NCBI RefSeq assembly: GCF_014650335.1
Contig: NZ_BMUT01000008.1
Span: 295,191 to 359,190 of the forward strand
Source of the DNA: Streptomyces hiroshimensis
GTDB taxonomy: Bacteria > Actinomycetota > Actinomycetes > Streptomycetales > Streptomycetaceae
Reading direction: 5' to 3'
DNA length: 64,000 bases
Shown piece after piece: positions 57,677 to 64,000 of this stretch. The notes beneath the pieces are model-generated. The model saw only the letters and a program-made list of their open reading frames with translations, was not told where the DNA came from and searched no databases. Every line of letters starts with the position of its first letter. Positions within the stretch are counted from its first letter, which is position 1. The position numbers and the translations under genes were made by a program.

Positions 57677-57822
57677 AAGAGCTGTCCTTCCTCGTGATCG
57701 TCTTCTCAGGTGCGAGATTACTCGGTGTGGGAAGGCTTTTCTCGGGTGCCCCGGGGGGCTTAGGACAAAAGTCCAGTGTCAGTCTGGGACTGGTGGAGGA
57801 CGACGGACCGGGAGGTGCCGCG

Positions 57823-58293
57823 GTGCAGGAGCAGGTGGACGAGCGCGGGCAGGAGCTGGACCGCGAGCGCCGCGGACTGCTGCGGATCGGGCTGGCCGAG
57901 GTCTACAACCCGTCGATGGTGCCGACGCTGAACCCCGGGGACCAGCTGGTCGTCCAGTACGGGGCGGTGGTGCGGCCGGGTGACGTGGTGGTGCTGCGCC
58001 ACCCGTTCCGGCAGGACCTGCTCATCGTCAAGCGCGCCGTGGAGCTGCGCGGGGGCGGCTGGTGGGTGCGCGGGGACAACCCGCTGGTGGAGAACGACAG
58101 CCGGGAGTTCGGGGTGGTGCCGCAGGAGCTCGTGGTGGCCCGCGCGCTGGTGCGGCTGCGACGGCCCCCGCAGGCGGGTCAGCGCTCGGCGGGCGCGCTG
58201 CTGTCGTGGCTGGCCTCGGCGCTCAGGCCGGTGCGGTCGCTGCCCGCCGGGGCCTCGGCCGCGCGGCTCTCCAGGCGCTTGCGGGCCCGGTAG
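57823..58293 (+). CDS. sodX: Nickel-SOD maturation protease SodX (signal peptidase I-like)
   Basis: A 156-residue S26-type protease thought to remove the SodN propeptide. LAEVYNPSMVPTLNPGDQLVV has the serine box with Ser-Met, DLLIVKRAVELRGGGWWVRGDNP the Lys box and GDN motif. There is no N-terminal membrane anchor, as in known SodX. GTG 57823 is preferred over GTG 57793 because GGGAGG lies eight bases ahead. Its 3' end overlaps the convergent CGNR gene by 115 bases. Confidence 0.9.
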   Translation: MQEQVDERGQELDRERRGLLRIGLAEVYNPSMVPTLNPGDQLVVQYGAVVRPGDVVVLRHPFRQDLLIVKRAVELRGGGWWVRGDNPLVENDSREFGVVPQELVVARALVRLRRPPQAGQRSAGALLSWLASALRPVRSLPAGASAARLSRRLRAR

Positions 58294-58826
58294 GCGGCGA
58301 CGTTGGCCCGGGTGGCGCAGCGGTCGGAGCAGTAGCGGCGCGAGCGGTTGGTCGAGGTGTCGAGGTAGGCGTTGCGGCAGGGCGTGGCCTGGCAGATGCC
58401 GAGCCGGTCCACGCCGTACTCCGTCAGGTGCACGGCGAGGCCCATGCAGGCGGTGGCGGCGTACGAGGCGCCCGCGTTGGCCGCGTGGTCGGCGATGTGC
58501 ATGTGCCACTTGGGACGGCCGTCCTCGTCGCGGTACTCGTGCCCGGAGACCTGCGGGCTGACCGGATACTCCATCAGCAGGGCGTTGAGCAGGTCCACGG
58601 CGCGCACCTCGTCGCCCTCGGCGGCGGCCTCGAAGACCGCGCGCAGCCGGGCCCGGACGGCCCTCAGCCGGGTGACGTCGCTGTCGCTCGCGCGCCGTGC
58701 CGCCTGGGCGCTGGGCCCGAAGAGCTCGCGCACGGCCTCGACGGAGGTCAGGGTGTCGGTGGCGCGCGCGGGCTCTTCGCTGTTGACCAGCCGCACAGCG
58801 AAGTCCGAGTAATAGGCCAGTTCCAC
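58179..58826 (-). CDS. CGNR zinc-finger / ABATE-domain protein
   Basis: A 215-residue likely transcription regulator. The N-terminal ABATE-like domain (VEAVRELFGPSAQAARRASDSDVTRLRAVRARLRAVF) is followed by a CGNR-type finger (LGICQATPCRNAYLDTSTNRSRRYCSDRCATRANVAAYRARK) with four cysteines near residues 145-175. Target genes unknown. It starts at GTG 58826 and ends inside sodX on the other strand. Both reading frames look real. Confidence 0.87.
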   Translation of the reverse strand: MELAYYSDFAVRLVNSEEPARATDTLTSVEAVRELFGPSAQAARRASDSDVTRLRAVRARLRAVFEAAAEGDEVRAVDLLNALLMEYPVSPQVSGHEYRDEDGRPKWHMHIADHAANAGASYAATACMGLAVHLTEYGVDRLGICQATPCRNAYLDTSTNRSRRYCSDRCATRANVAAYRARKRLESRAAEAPAGSDRTGLSAEASHDSSAPAER

Positions 58827-58927
58827 TTGTGGTCCTTACGGAGTGCGGTCTAGGGTCGGGGCACCGGCCTGTAATGGTCGGTGTACGACCGAGGGTATTA
58901 CACGGTGCGACCCGTTGGAGGAACCTC

Positions 58928-59689
58928 ATGACCGAGGCCGTCGTCGGCACGGACTGGAAGGCCTGGCAGGACAGCTGGGACCGGCAGCAGGAGTGGTACA
59001 TGCCCGACCGCGAGGAGCGGTTCCGGGTCATGCTCGACATGGTCGAGGCCTTCGCGGGCCCCACACCCCGCGTGCTCGACCTCGCCTGCGGCACGGGCAC
59101 CATCACCGCCCGCCTGCTGGACCGCTTCCCCGGAGCCGTCTCCACCGGCGTCGACCTGGACCCGGCCCTGCTGGCCATCGCCCGCGGCACCTTCGCCGGC
59201 GACGACCGCGTCCGGTTCGTCACCGCGGACCTCAAGGACCCGCAGTGGACCGGGCAGCTGCCCCACGCCTCCTATGACGCCGTGCTCACCGCCACCGCCC
59301 TGCACTGGCTGCACTCCGACCCCCTGCGCACCCTCTACGGACAGCTCGCCGGAGTCGTCCGCGAGGGCGGCGTCTTCCTCAACGCCGACCACATGCCGGA
59401 CCCCGGCACGCCCCGCATCAACGAGGCCGAACGGACCCTGCGCCACGCGCGCATGGACCGCGCCAAGGCCGCGGGCGCGCTCGACTGGCGCGCGTGGTGG
59501 GAGCTCGCCGCCGCCGACCCGGTGCTCGCCGGGCCCACCGCCGAGCGCTTCGAGATCTACGGGGAGCACGCCGACGGCGACACCCCCTCCGCCGAGTGGC
59601 ATGCGCAGACCCTGCGCGAGGCGGGCTTCGCGGAGGCCCGGACGGTCTGGAGCTCGCCCATGGACGCGATGGTGCTCGCGCTCAAGTAG
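58928..59689 (+). CDS. Class I SAM-dependent methyltransferase
   Basis: A 253-residue methyltransferase. RVLDLACGTGTITARLLDRFP is motif I binding S-adenosylmethionine; VDLDPALLAIARG and ASYDAVLTATALHWLHSDPLRTLYGQLAGVVREGGVFLNADHM complete the fold. Substrate unknown. ATG 58928 follows GGAGG. It is divergent from the CGNR gene. Confidence 0.9.
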   Translation: MTEAVVGTDWKAWQDSWDRQQEWYMPDREERFRVMLDMVEAFAGPTPRVLDLACGTGTITARLLDRFPGAVSTGVDLDPALLAIARGTFAGDDRVRFVTADLKDPQWTGQLPHASYDAVLTATALHWLHSDPLRTLYGQLAGVVREGGVFLNADHMPDPGTPRINEAERTLRHARMDRAKAAGALDWRAWWELAAADPVLAGPTAERFEIYGEHADGDTPSAEWHAQTLREAGFAEARTVWSSPMDAMVLALK

Positions 59690-59698
59690 CGGCAACGG

Positions 59699-59737
59699 AC
59701 CGGGGCGGTACGGGATCTGTGCCCGTGCCGCCCCGGT
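59699..59737. terminator. Bidirectional terminator between the methyltransferase and GH5 genes
   Basis: ACCGGGGCGGTACGGG and CCCGTGCCGCCCCGGT pair over 16 bases with a single G-U-type exception, loop ATCTGTG. Confidence 0.8.
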
Positions 59738-59751
59738 GGTGACCGGTGCCG

Positions 59752-61188
59752 TCAGTCCGCCGTCACCGTCACCGCGGCCTCACCGCCTCCGGCGCCCGCC
59801 GTCACCCGCACCGTAGCCCGCTCCGCCGCCGGAACCCGCGTGGTGTCAGCCCGGGCCGGGCCCGTCACCTCGACGTGCCAGCCGCGCGGCGCCGGCGGCA
59901 GGATCAATTCCGTGGTGCCGTGCCGCCTCGGGGCGTATATCAGGCGGTAGACGCCCGACACCGGGCTGTAGAACGCGGACCGCACCGTCCCCGCCACGGC
60001 GGCCGCGTACGGCTCCGCCGTCCGGGACTTGTTGGGCTGGAAGATCCCGTGCTCGTCCATGGCGCAGTAGCCGCCGCCGTAGCACCACTGCCAGCTCGCC
60101 CAGCCGGTCGCGTAGCGGGACATGGACGTGAGGGCGTCCTCGTAGAAGCGGGCCATGTTCGGCAGGGAGCTGTCGAGCGGGCCCCACTCGCCGATGAAGA
60201 CGGGGATGGCCATGGCGCGCGGATAGTGGACGACGGCCGCCTCGTACGCCTGCAGCCAGCCCGACGCCGGGTCGTAGTCGCGCCCGGCCTCCATGGCGGC
60301 GTTGTAGAAGTGCGGGGCGTAGACGACCTTGGGGTCGCGGATGCGGCCGAGGCCGGTCGGGACGCCCTCGCCGGCGGCGGGAGTGGGCTCGACGAACAGC
60401 CAGTGGCGGCGGTCGACGCGCCGGATCGCCTCGGCGATGCGCCGGTACATGGGAGTGATCCGCGTCGACTCGATGCGGCGGGCCGCGTCCGGGATGCTCT
60501 CGCCGGGGTGCATTCGGCCCATCGGCTCGTTGATCAGGTCGTAGCCGAACACGGCGGGGTGGTCCGCGAGCCGCCCCGCGAGGACCTGCCACATGCGGGC
60601 CTGGGCGCGGCGCAGGTCCTCGTCCTGGTAGAGGTGTTCGAAGGCGGCCTGCACGGCCGGTTCGAAGTACTCGGCGAACCAGTCGTCGGGGTGGGGCCGG
60701 TAGGGCAGGCCGTCGGTGCGGGTGGCCCAGGCGGGGATGCCGCGGTGGCTGCCGAAGGCGGGCCCGTAGACGTCCTGGTGGGCGTCGATGACGACGCGGA
60801 CGCGGTACTTGTGCGCCCAGTCCAGCACGCGTTCGATCTTGCGGAGGTAGGGCGTGCTGTAGTGGCCGGGCCGCGGCTCCAGGTCGTCCCAGAAGACCGC
60901 GAGGCGGGCGAGGTTGAAGCCCTGCGCGGCCATGTCGCGCAGGGAGCGCTCCGTGATGTCCGCGAGGGCCTCGTCGCCGCGGTGCTCCTTGTCCGCGAGG
61001 TTCCAGCCGCGCAGGGTGAGGGTCCGGCCCTGCTCGTCGGTGAGCGGCGGGATGCCCGGGGCCGGGGCATCCGGGGCCGGGGCGGCGCCCGGGTCCGTAC
61101 GGGCCTCCGCCGGGGCCCCGGGCGTCAGAAGCAGCAGGACGGCGGCAGCGGCGAGGAACGCCGCCTTGCGCAAGCGTCTCTTCGGCAT
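59752..61188 (-). CDS. Secreted glycoside hydrolase family 5 enzyme (endoglycosylceramidase-like)
   Basis: A 478-residue exported glycosidase. The signal peptide is MPKRRLRKAAFLAAAAVLLLL up to APAEA. The barrel carries the acid/base Glu in GYDLINEPMGRMHP and the nucleophile Glu in IPVFIGEWGPLDSS; LRGWNLADKEHRG and DAHQDVYG are typical of endoglycoceramidases, which release glycans from glycosphingolipids. A C-terminal beta domain follows. ATG 61188 is chosen over an upstream ATG at 61233 that lies inside the next gene. It is seven bases downstream of the reductase stop, so the two probably share a transcript. Confidence 0.87.
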   Translation of the reverse strand: MPKRRLRKAAFLAAAAVLLLLTPGAPAEARTDPGAAPAPDAPAPGIPPLTDEQGRTLTLRGWNLADKEHRGDEALADITERSLRDMAAQGFNLARLAVFWDDLEPRPGHYSTPYLRKIERVLDWAHKYRVRVVIDAHQDVYGPAFGSHRGIPAWATRTDGLPYRPHPDDWFAEYFEPAVQAAFEHLYQDEDLRRAQARMWQVLAGRLADHPAVFGYDLINEPMGRMHPGESIPDAARRIESTRITPMYRRIAEAIRRVDRRHWLFVEPTPAAGEGVPTGLGRIRDPKVVYAPHFYNAAMEAGRDYDPASGWLQAYEAAVVHYPRAMAIPVFIGEWGPLDSSLPNMARFYEDALTSMSRYATGWASWQWCYGGGYCAMDEHGIFQPNKSRTAEPYAAAVAGTVRSAFYSPVSGVYRLIYAPRRHGTTELILPPAPRGWHVEVTGPARADTTRVPAAERATVRVTAGAGGGEAAVTVTAD

Positions 61189-61195
61189 CCGCCGT

Positions 61196-62158
61196 TCATA
61201 CCTGGAGCACGACCTTGCCGAACAGGTCGCCACCGGCCATCTTTTCGAGTCCCTCGCGCGCCTGGTCCAGCGGCAGGACGGAGTCGATGACGGGCCGTAC
61301 GCCGTGCGCCGCGCAGAAGCTCAGCAGGTCCGCCAGCTCCTCCTTGGAGCCCATGGTCGAGCCGACGACCTTCAGCTCCAGGAAGAAGATGCGGTTGAGC
61401 TCGGCGGCCGGCGGGTTCGGCCCGCTCGTCGCGCCGGAGATCACCAGGGTGCCGCCGGGCTTGAGGGACTTGACCGAGTGCGACCAGGTGGCGGCGCCGA
61501 CGGTCTCGATGACGGCGTCCACCCGGTGCGGCAGCCGCGCCCCCGGCTCGTAGGCGCCCTCGGCGCCCAGCTCCACGGCGCGCTCGCGCTTGGCGGCGTC
61601 GCGGCTGGTCGCGAAGACGCGCAGGCCGGCCGCGGCGCCGAGGACGATCGCGGCGGTGGCCACGCCGCCGCCCGCGCCCTGCACCAGGACGCTCTGGCCG
61701 GGGCGCACGCCGGCGTTGGTGAACAGCATGCGGTACGCGGTCAGCCACGCGGTCGGCAGGCAGGCGGCCTCCTCGTAGCTGAGCTCCTTGGGCTTGGGCA
61801 GCACGTTCCACGCGGGGACGGCGACCCGCTCGGCGAAGGTGCCCTGGTAGCGCTCGGTGAGGATGGAGCGCGGCTCCAGCGGGCCCACGCCGTGGCCGGT
61901 CTGGCCGATGACGGAGTGGACGACGACGTCGTTGCCGTACTCGTCGACCCCGGCGGCGTCGCAGCCGAGGATCATCGGCAGCGCCTCCTCGCCGAGCCCC
62001 ACCCCGCGCAGCGACCACAGGTCGTGGTGGTTGAGGGAGGCGGCCTTGACGTGGACGACCGTCCACCCGGGGGGCGCCTCGGGCTCGGGGCGCTGCCCCA
62101 ACTCGAGTCCGTTGAGCGGCTGGTCACGGTCGATGCGTGCGGCGTAGGCGGCGAACAT
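61196..62158 (-). CDS. Zinc-free medium-chain dehydrogenase/reductase (quinone/alkene reductase type)
   Basis: A 320-residue MDR-superfamily enzyme. ASLNHHDLWSLRGVG and LGCDAAGVDEYGNDVVVHSV form the N-terminal domain; VLVQGAGGGVATAAIVLGAAAGLRVFATS is the NAD(P) binding site; the C-terminus is DLFGKVVLQV. Catalytic zinc cysteines are missing, as in quinone or enoyl reductases. Substrate unknown. ATG 62158. Placed before the GH5 gene on the same strand. Confidence 0.87.
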   Translation of the reverse strand: MFAAYAARIDRDQPLNGLELGQRPEPEAPPGWTVVHVKAASLNHHDLWSLRGVGLGEEALPMILGCDAAGVDEYGNDVVVHSVIGQTGHGVGPLEPRSILTERYQGTFAERVAVPAWNVLPKPKELSYEEAACLPTAWLTAYRMLFTNAGVRPGQSVLVQGAGGGVATAAIVLGAAAGLRVFATSRDAAKRERAVELGAEGAYEPGARLPHRVDAVIETVGAATWSHSVKSLKPGGTLVISGATSGPNPPAAELNRIFFLELKVVGSTMGSKEELADLLSFCAAHGVRPVIDSVLPLDQAREGLEKMAGGDLFGKVVLQV

Positions 62159-62369
62159 GGTCCGAACCTAGCCGCGCCGCCTGCCGTGCGGAACCACGCC
62201 ACGATGTGACGCGCGCCGCGCCGCGCGCCCGTCCAGTCACCCCTGTCGCAACGGCCGTATCCGCAGCGGAGACTGCGCCTCCTCGTTGACCGGGCGCAAG
62301 GCCCGGGGGTTGGCTTCGGATGGCCCGCGCCCGCCGGTGCGGGCCGTCACCGAGGGGGTTCAGACGATC

Positions 62370-63704
62370 ATGCGTCATCTCAGACGGGCCGTCGTCGCCG
62401 CGGCCGTCGCAGCAGCCTGCGCGGCCCTCCTGCCCGCGGCAGGTGCAGCTTCCGCCGCGGCCCCGTACCGCGCCCCGCGCATCGAGCGGGTGAGCGTCGC
62501 GAGCGACGGCACCCAGGCCGACGCGGAGTCCTACGGCGCCTCGCTCAGCGCCGACGGCCGCACCGTGGTCTTCCTGTCCCGCGCGGGCACGCTCGCGCCC
62601 GGCGCCGGGCCCACCGGGCACGTCTTCGTGAGGGACCTGGCGACGGGCAGGACCGAGCTGGTCAGCGCGGCGAGCGACGGAACCCCGGCCGACAGCGGGT
62701 CCTCCTCGCCGTCGATCAGCGGCGACGGGCGGTACGTCGTCTTCGACTCCGGCGCCGACCTCGCCCCGGGCAGCAACCCGGGCGGCTCCGACGTCTTCGT
62801 CCGCGACCGCCGGACCGGGCGGACGGAGGTGCTCGTCAGGAACCGCACCGCCGGGGGCGGCTCGAACCACTCGCCGGTCATCAGCACGAACGGCCGCTAT
62901 GTCGCATTCGTCTCCGGCCGCGACGACCTCGTGCCGGGCGACACCAACCAGCGGGAGGACGTCTTCGTCCTCGACCGGTGGCGCGGCACCACGCAGCGGG
63001 TGAGCGTCGCGAGCGACGGCACCCAGGCCGACGGCATGTCCGGCTACCCCGTGATCAGCGCGGACGGCAGCCGGATCGGCTTCCGGACGGCGGCCGGCAA
63101 CCTGGTCCCGGGCACGTCGCGGAAGCCCGCCAGGGGGCTCGCCCGGCCCGGCCTCTACGGGTTCTACGTGCACGAGCTGCGCACCGGGCGCACCCAGCGC
63201 GCGGCCGAGACGTACGACGGCCTGCCGGCGCTGGTCACCGGCGGCACCGGCCTCAGCCCCGACGGCCGCTATGCCCTCTTCTCCAGCCCCGAGCAGGTCG
63301 TGGCGGACGACACCAACGGCGCCCAGGACGTCTACGCGAAGGACCTGCAGACCGGCACCACGCGGCGCGTCAGCCTCGCCGCGGACGGCTCCCAGGCCGA
63401 CGGCGCCTCCTACGGGGGCGCCGCGATGAGCGCCGACGACGAGCGGGTGTTCTTCGCCTCCGACGCCGCCAACCTGGTGCCCGGGGACACCAACGGCCGG
63501 CAGGACGTGTTCGTACGGAACCTGCGGACCGGCGCCGTGGAGCGGCTCAACGTCGCCGCCGACGGCACCCAGGACAACGGGAACGCGGGCGAGGTCAGGA
63601 CCGACCTGCTCGGCCGGACCGCCGTCTTCAACAGCTGGGGCAGCGGCCTGGTCCCCGGCGACACCAACGGCACGGGCGACGTGTTCGTCCGGCGGCTCGG
63701 CTGA
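62370..63704 (+). CDS. Secreted TolB-like beta-propeller protein (PD40 repeats)
   Basis: A 444-residue exported protein: signal peptide AVVAAAVAAACAALLPAAGAASA, then six or seven repeats of about 50-60 residues, each with the pattern (I/L)SxDGRYVxFxSxAxxLVPGDTN...DVFVRxxxTG followed by ERVSVASDGTQAD. This is a PD40/WD40-like propeller in the secreted space. No catalytic residues are recognised; it is probably a binding or scaffold protein. ATG 62370 starts the signal peptide. Confidence 0.85.
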   Translation: MRHLRRAVVAAAVAAACAALLPAAGAASAAAPYRAPRIERVSVASDGTQADAESYGASLSADGRTVVFLSRAGTLAPGAGPTGHVFVRDLATGRTELVSAASDGTPADSGSSSPSISGDGRYVVFDSGADLAPGSNPGGSDVFVRDRRTGRTEVLVRNRTAGGGSNHSPVISTNGRYVAFVSGRDDLVPGDTNQREDVFVLDRWRGTTQRVSVASDGTQADGMSGYPVISADGSRIGFRTAAGNLVPGTSRKPARGLARPGLYGFYVHELRTGRTQRAAETYDGLPALVTGGTGLSPDGRYALFSSPEQVVADDTNGAQDVYAKDLQTGTTRRVSLAADGSQADGASYGGAAMSADDERVFFASDAANLVPGDTNGRQDVFVRNLRTGAVERLNVAADGTQDNGNAGEVRTDLLGRTAVFNSWGSGLVPGDTNGTGDVFVRRLG

Positions 63705-63726
63705 TACGGCGACGTCACCGGGTGGG

Positions 63727-63758
63727 CGATACGGCGACCCGGCGATACGGCGACCGGG
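63727..63758. repeat. 16-bp tandem duplication after the propeller gene
   Basis: CGATACGGCGACCCGG at 63727 and CGATACGGCGACCGGG at 63743; a further partial copy (TGATACGGCGAC) starts at 63702, inside the stop codon of the gene. Confidence 0.85.
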
Positions 63759-63790
63759 CCGCACCCCCGGGTAAGGAGGTGCGGCCCGGT
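63753..63790. terminator. Bidirectional terminator before the malic enzyme 3' end
   Basis: ACCGGGCCGCACC, 12-base loop, GGTGCGGCCCGGT: a perfect 13-bp stem between convergent genes. Confidence 0.85.
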
Positions 63791-63819
63791 TCGTACACGT
63801 ACGGCGTCGGGTACGGGCG

Positions 63820-64000
63820 TCAGCGCCGCGCGACACCCTCCGCGCGCGCGGCGGCCGCGACGGCGGCCGTCACCGCCGGGGCCACCCGCTCGTCGAACGG
63901 CGACGGGATGACGCACTCGGCGCTCAGCTCGTCCGCGACGACGGCCGCGAGGGCCTCCGCGGCGGCGAGCTTCATGCCCTCCGTGATGCGGGAGGCCCGC
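63820..64000 (-). CDS. Malic enzyme, C-terminal part (cut by window edge)
   Basis: About 59 C-terminal residues end at the TGA at 63820-63822. They read RASRITEGMKLAAAEALAAV, then ECVIPSPFDERVAPAVTAAV and EGVARR. This is the end of NAD(P)-dependent malic enzyme as I remember it in Streptomyces (decarboxylates malate to pyruvate). Only the tail is visible, so the call rests on a short stretch and on position. Confidence 0.75.
   Translation of the reverse strand, partial: RASRITEGMKLAAAEALAAVVADELSAECVIPSPFDERVAPAVTAAVAAAARAEGVARR

Noticed and set aside
62800..63836. Long reverse-strand frames opposite the propeller gene
   Set aside because: Low-complexity Gly/Arg/Ala translations with no family match; shadows of the repeated plus-strand gene.
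1..64000. CRISPR arrays, tRNA or rRNA genes, insertion sequences, prophage
   Set aside because: No spaced direct repeats of CRISPR type, no tRNA T-loop with cloverleaf context, no transposase or integrase domains were seen. The repeats found are contiguous short tandems.

Overview
This 64 kb window is chromosomal DNA of a Streptomyces or very close relative. It is very GC-rich, uses GTG and TTG starts freely, and carries hallmark loci: sigR-rsrA, wblE, a sigma-H locus, dasR-dasABC and Ni-superoxide dismutase. From memory (not a search), the gene order follows the S. coelicolor core region from aroA (about SCO5212) to malic enzyme (about SCO5261). I see no prophage, integrase, transposase, CRISPR array, rRNA or tRNA. 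It reads as conserved core with a few lineage-specific insertions.

Layout. 1-5 kb: aroA (cut by the window edge), an M50-like membrane protease, a SRAP protein, a hydrolase, then the thiol-stress sigma factor sigR with its zinc anti-sigma factor rsrA. 5-10 kb: two tandem HD-domain membrane proteins, a TPR protein and peptide deformylase. 10-14 kb: class Ia ribonucleotide reductase nrdAB behind a complete cobalamin riboswitch. 14-21 kb: a sodium:solute symporter pair, an oxidoreductase, a Tat-exported DJ-1/PfpI protein, and a beta-carbonic anhydrase with a SulP transporter. 21-29 kb: the chitooligosaccharide/GlcNAc locus dasR, dasABC, a GH3 N-acetylglucosaminidase, nagB and a divergent SIS-domain sugar-phosphate gene, tied together by DasR (dre) sites. 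29-37 kb: an SDR/TetR divergon, a PdtaS-like sensor kinase, wblE, a lipid kinase, and the prsH-sigH stress sigma locus. 37-46 kb: CPA1 antiporter, D-cysteine desulfhydrase-like enzyme, amidase, glutaminase, FabH-like synthase, and a TatA-alkaline phosphatase pair. 46-54 kb: LCP cell-wall ligase, a TPM-like Gly-rich membrane protein, a two-component system, and a second SigB-type sigma factor with a convergent HATPase gene. 54-64 kb: ArsR with an MgtA-type P-ATPase, the sodN/sodX divergon, a GH5 endoglycoceramidase-like enzyme with an alkene/quinone reductase, a secreted beta-propeller, and the 3' end of malic enzyme.

How it works together. The densest logic is regulatory. Oxidative and thiol stress is handled by sigR/rsrA, wblE, sodN and peptide deformylase; osmotic and general stress by the two SigB-type sigma factors with HATPase partners; amino-sugar uptake and catabolism by DasR. 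The sigR leader has the geometry expected for a 55-residue-longer sigma-R' isoform made from an autoregulated promoter. Less explained signals are four perfectly phased 10-bp repeats before a TPM-like gene, a cysteine-codon repeat (GCISAAPK) in frame behind the sulP stop, 16-bp tandem repeats that recur next to stop codons, and a very long hairpin near 48 kb.
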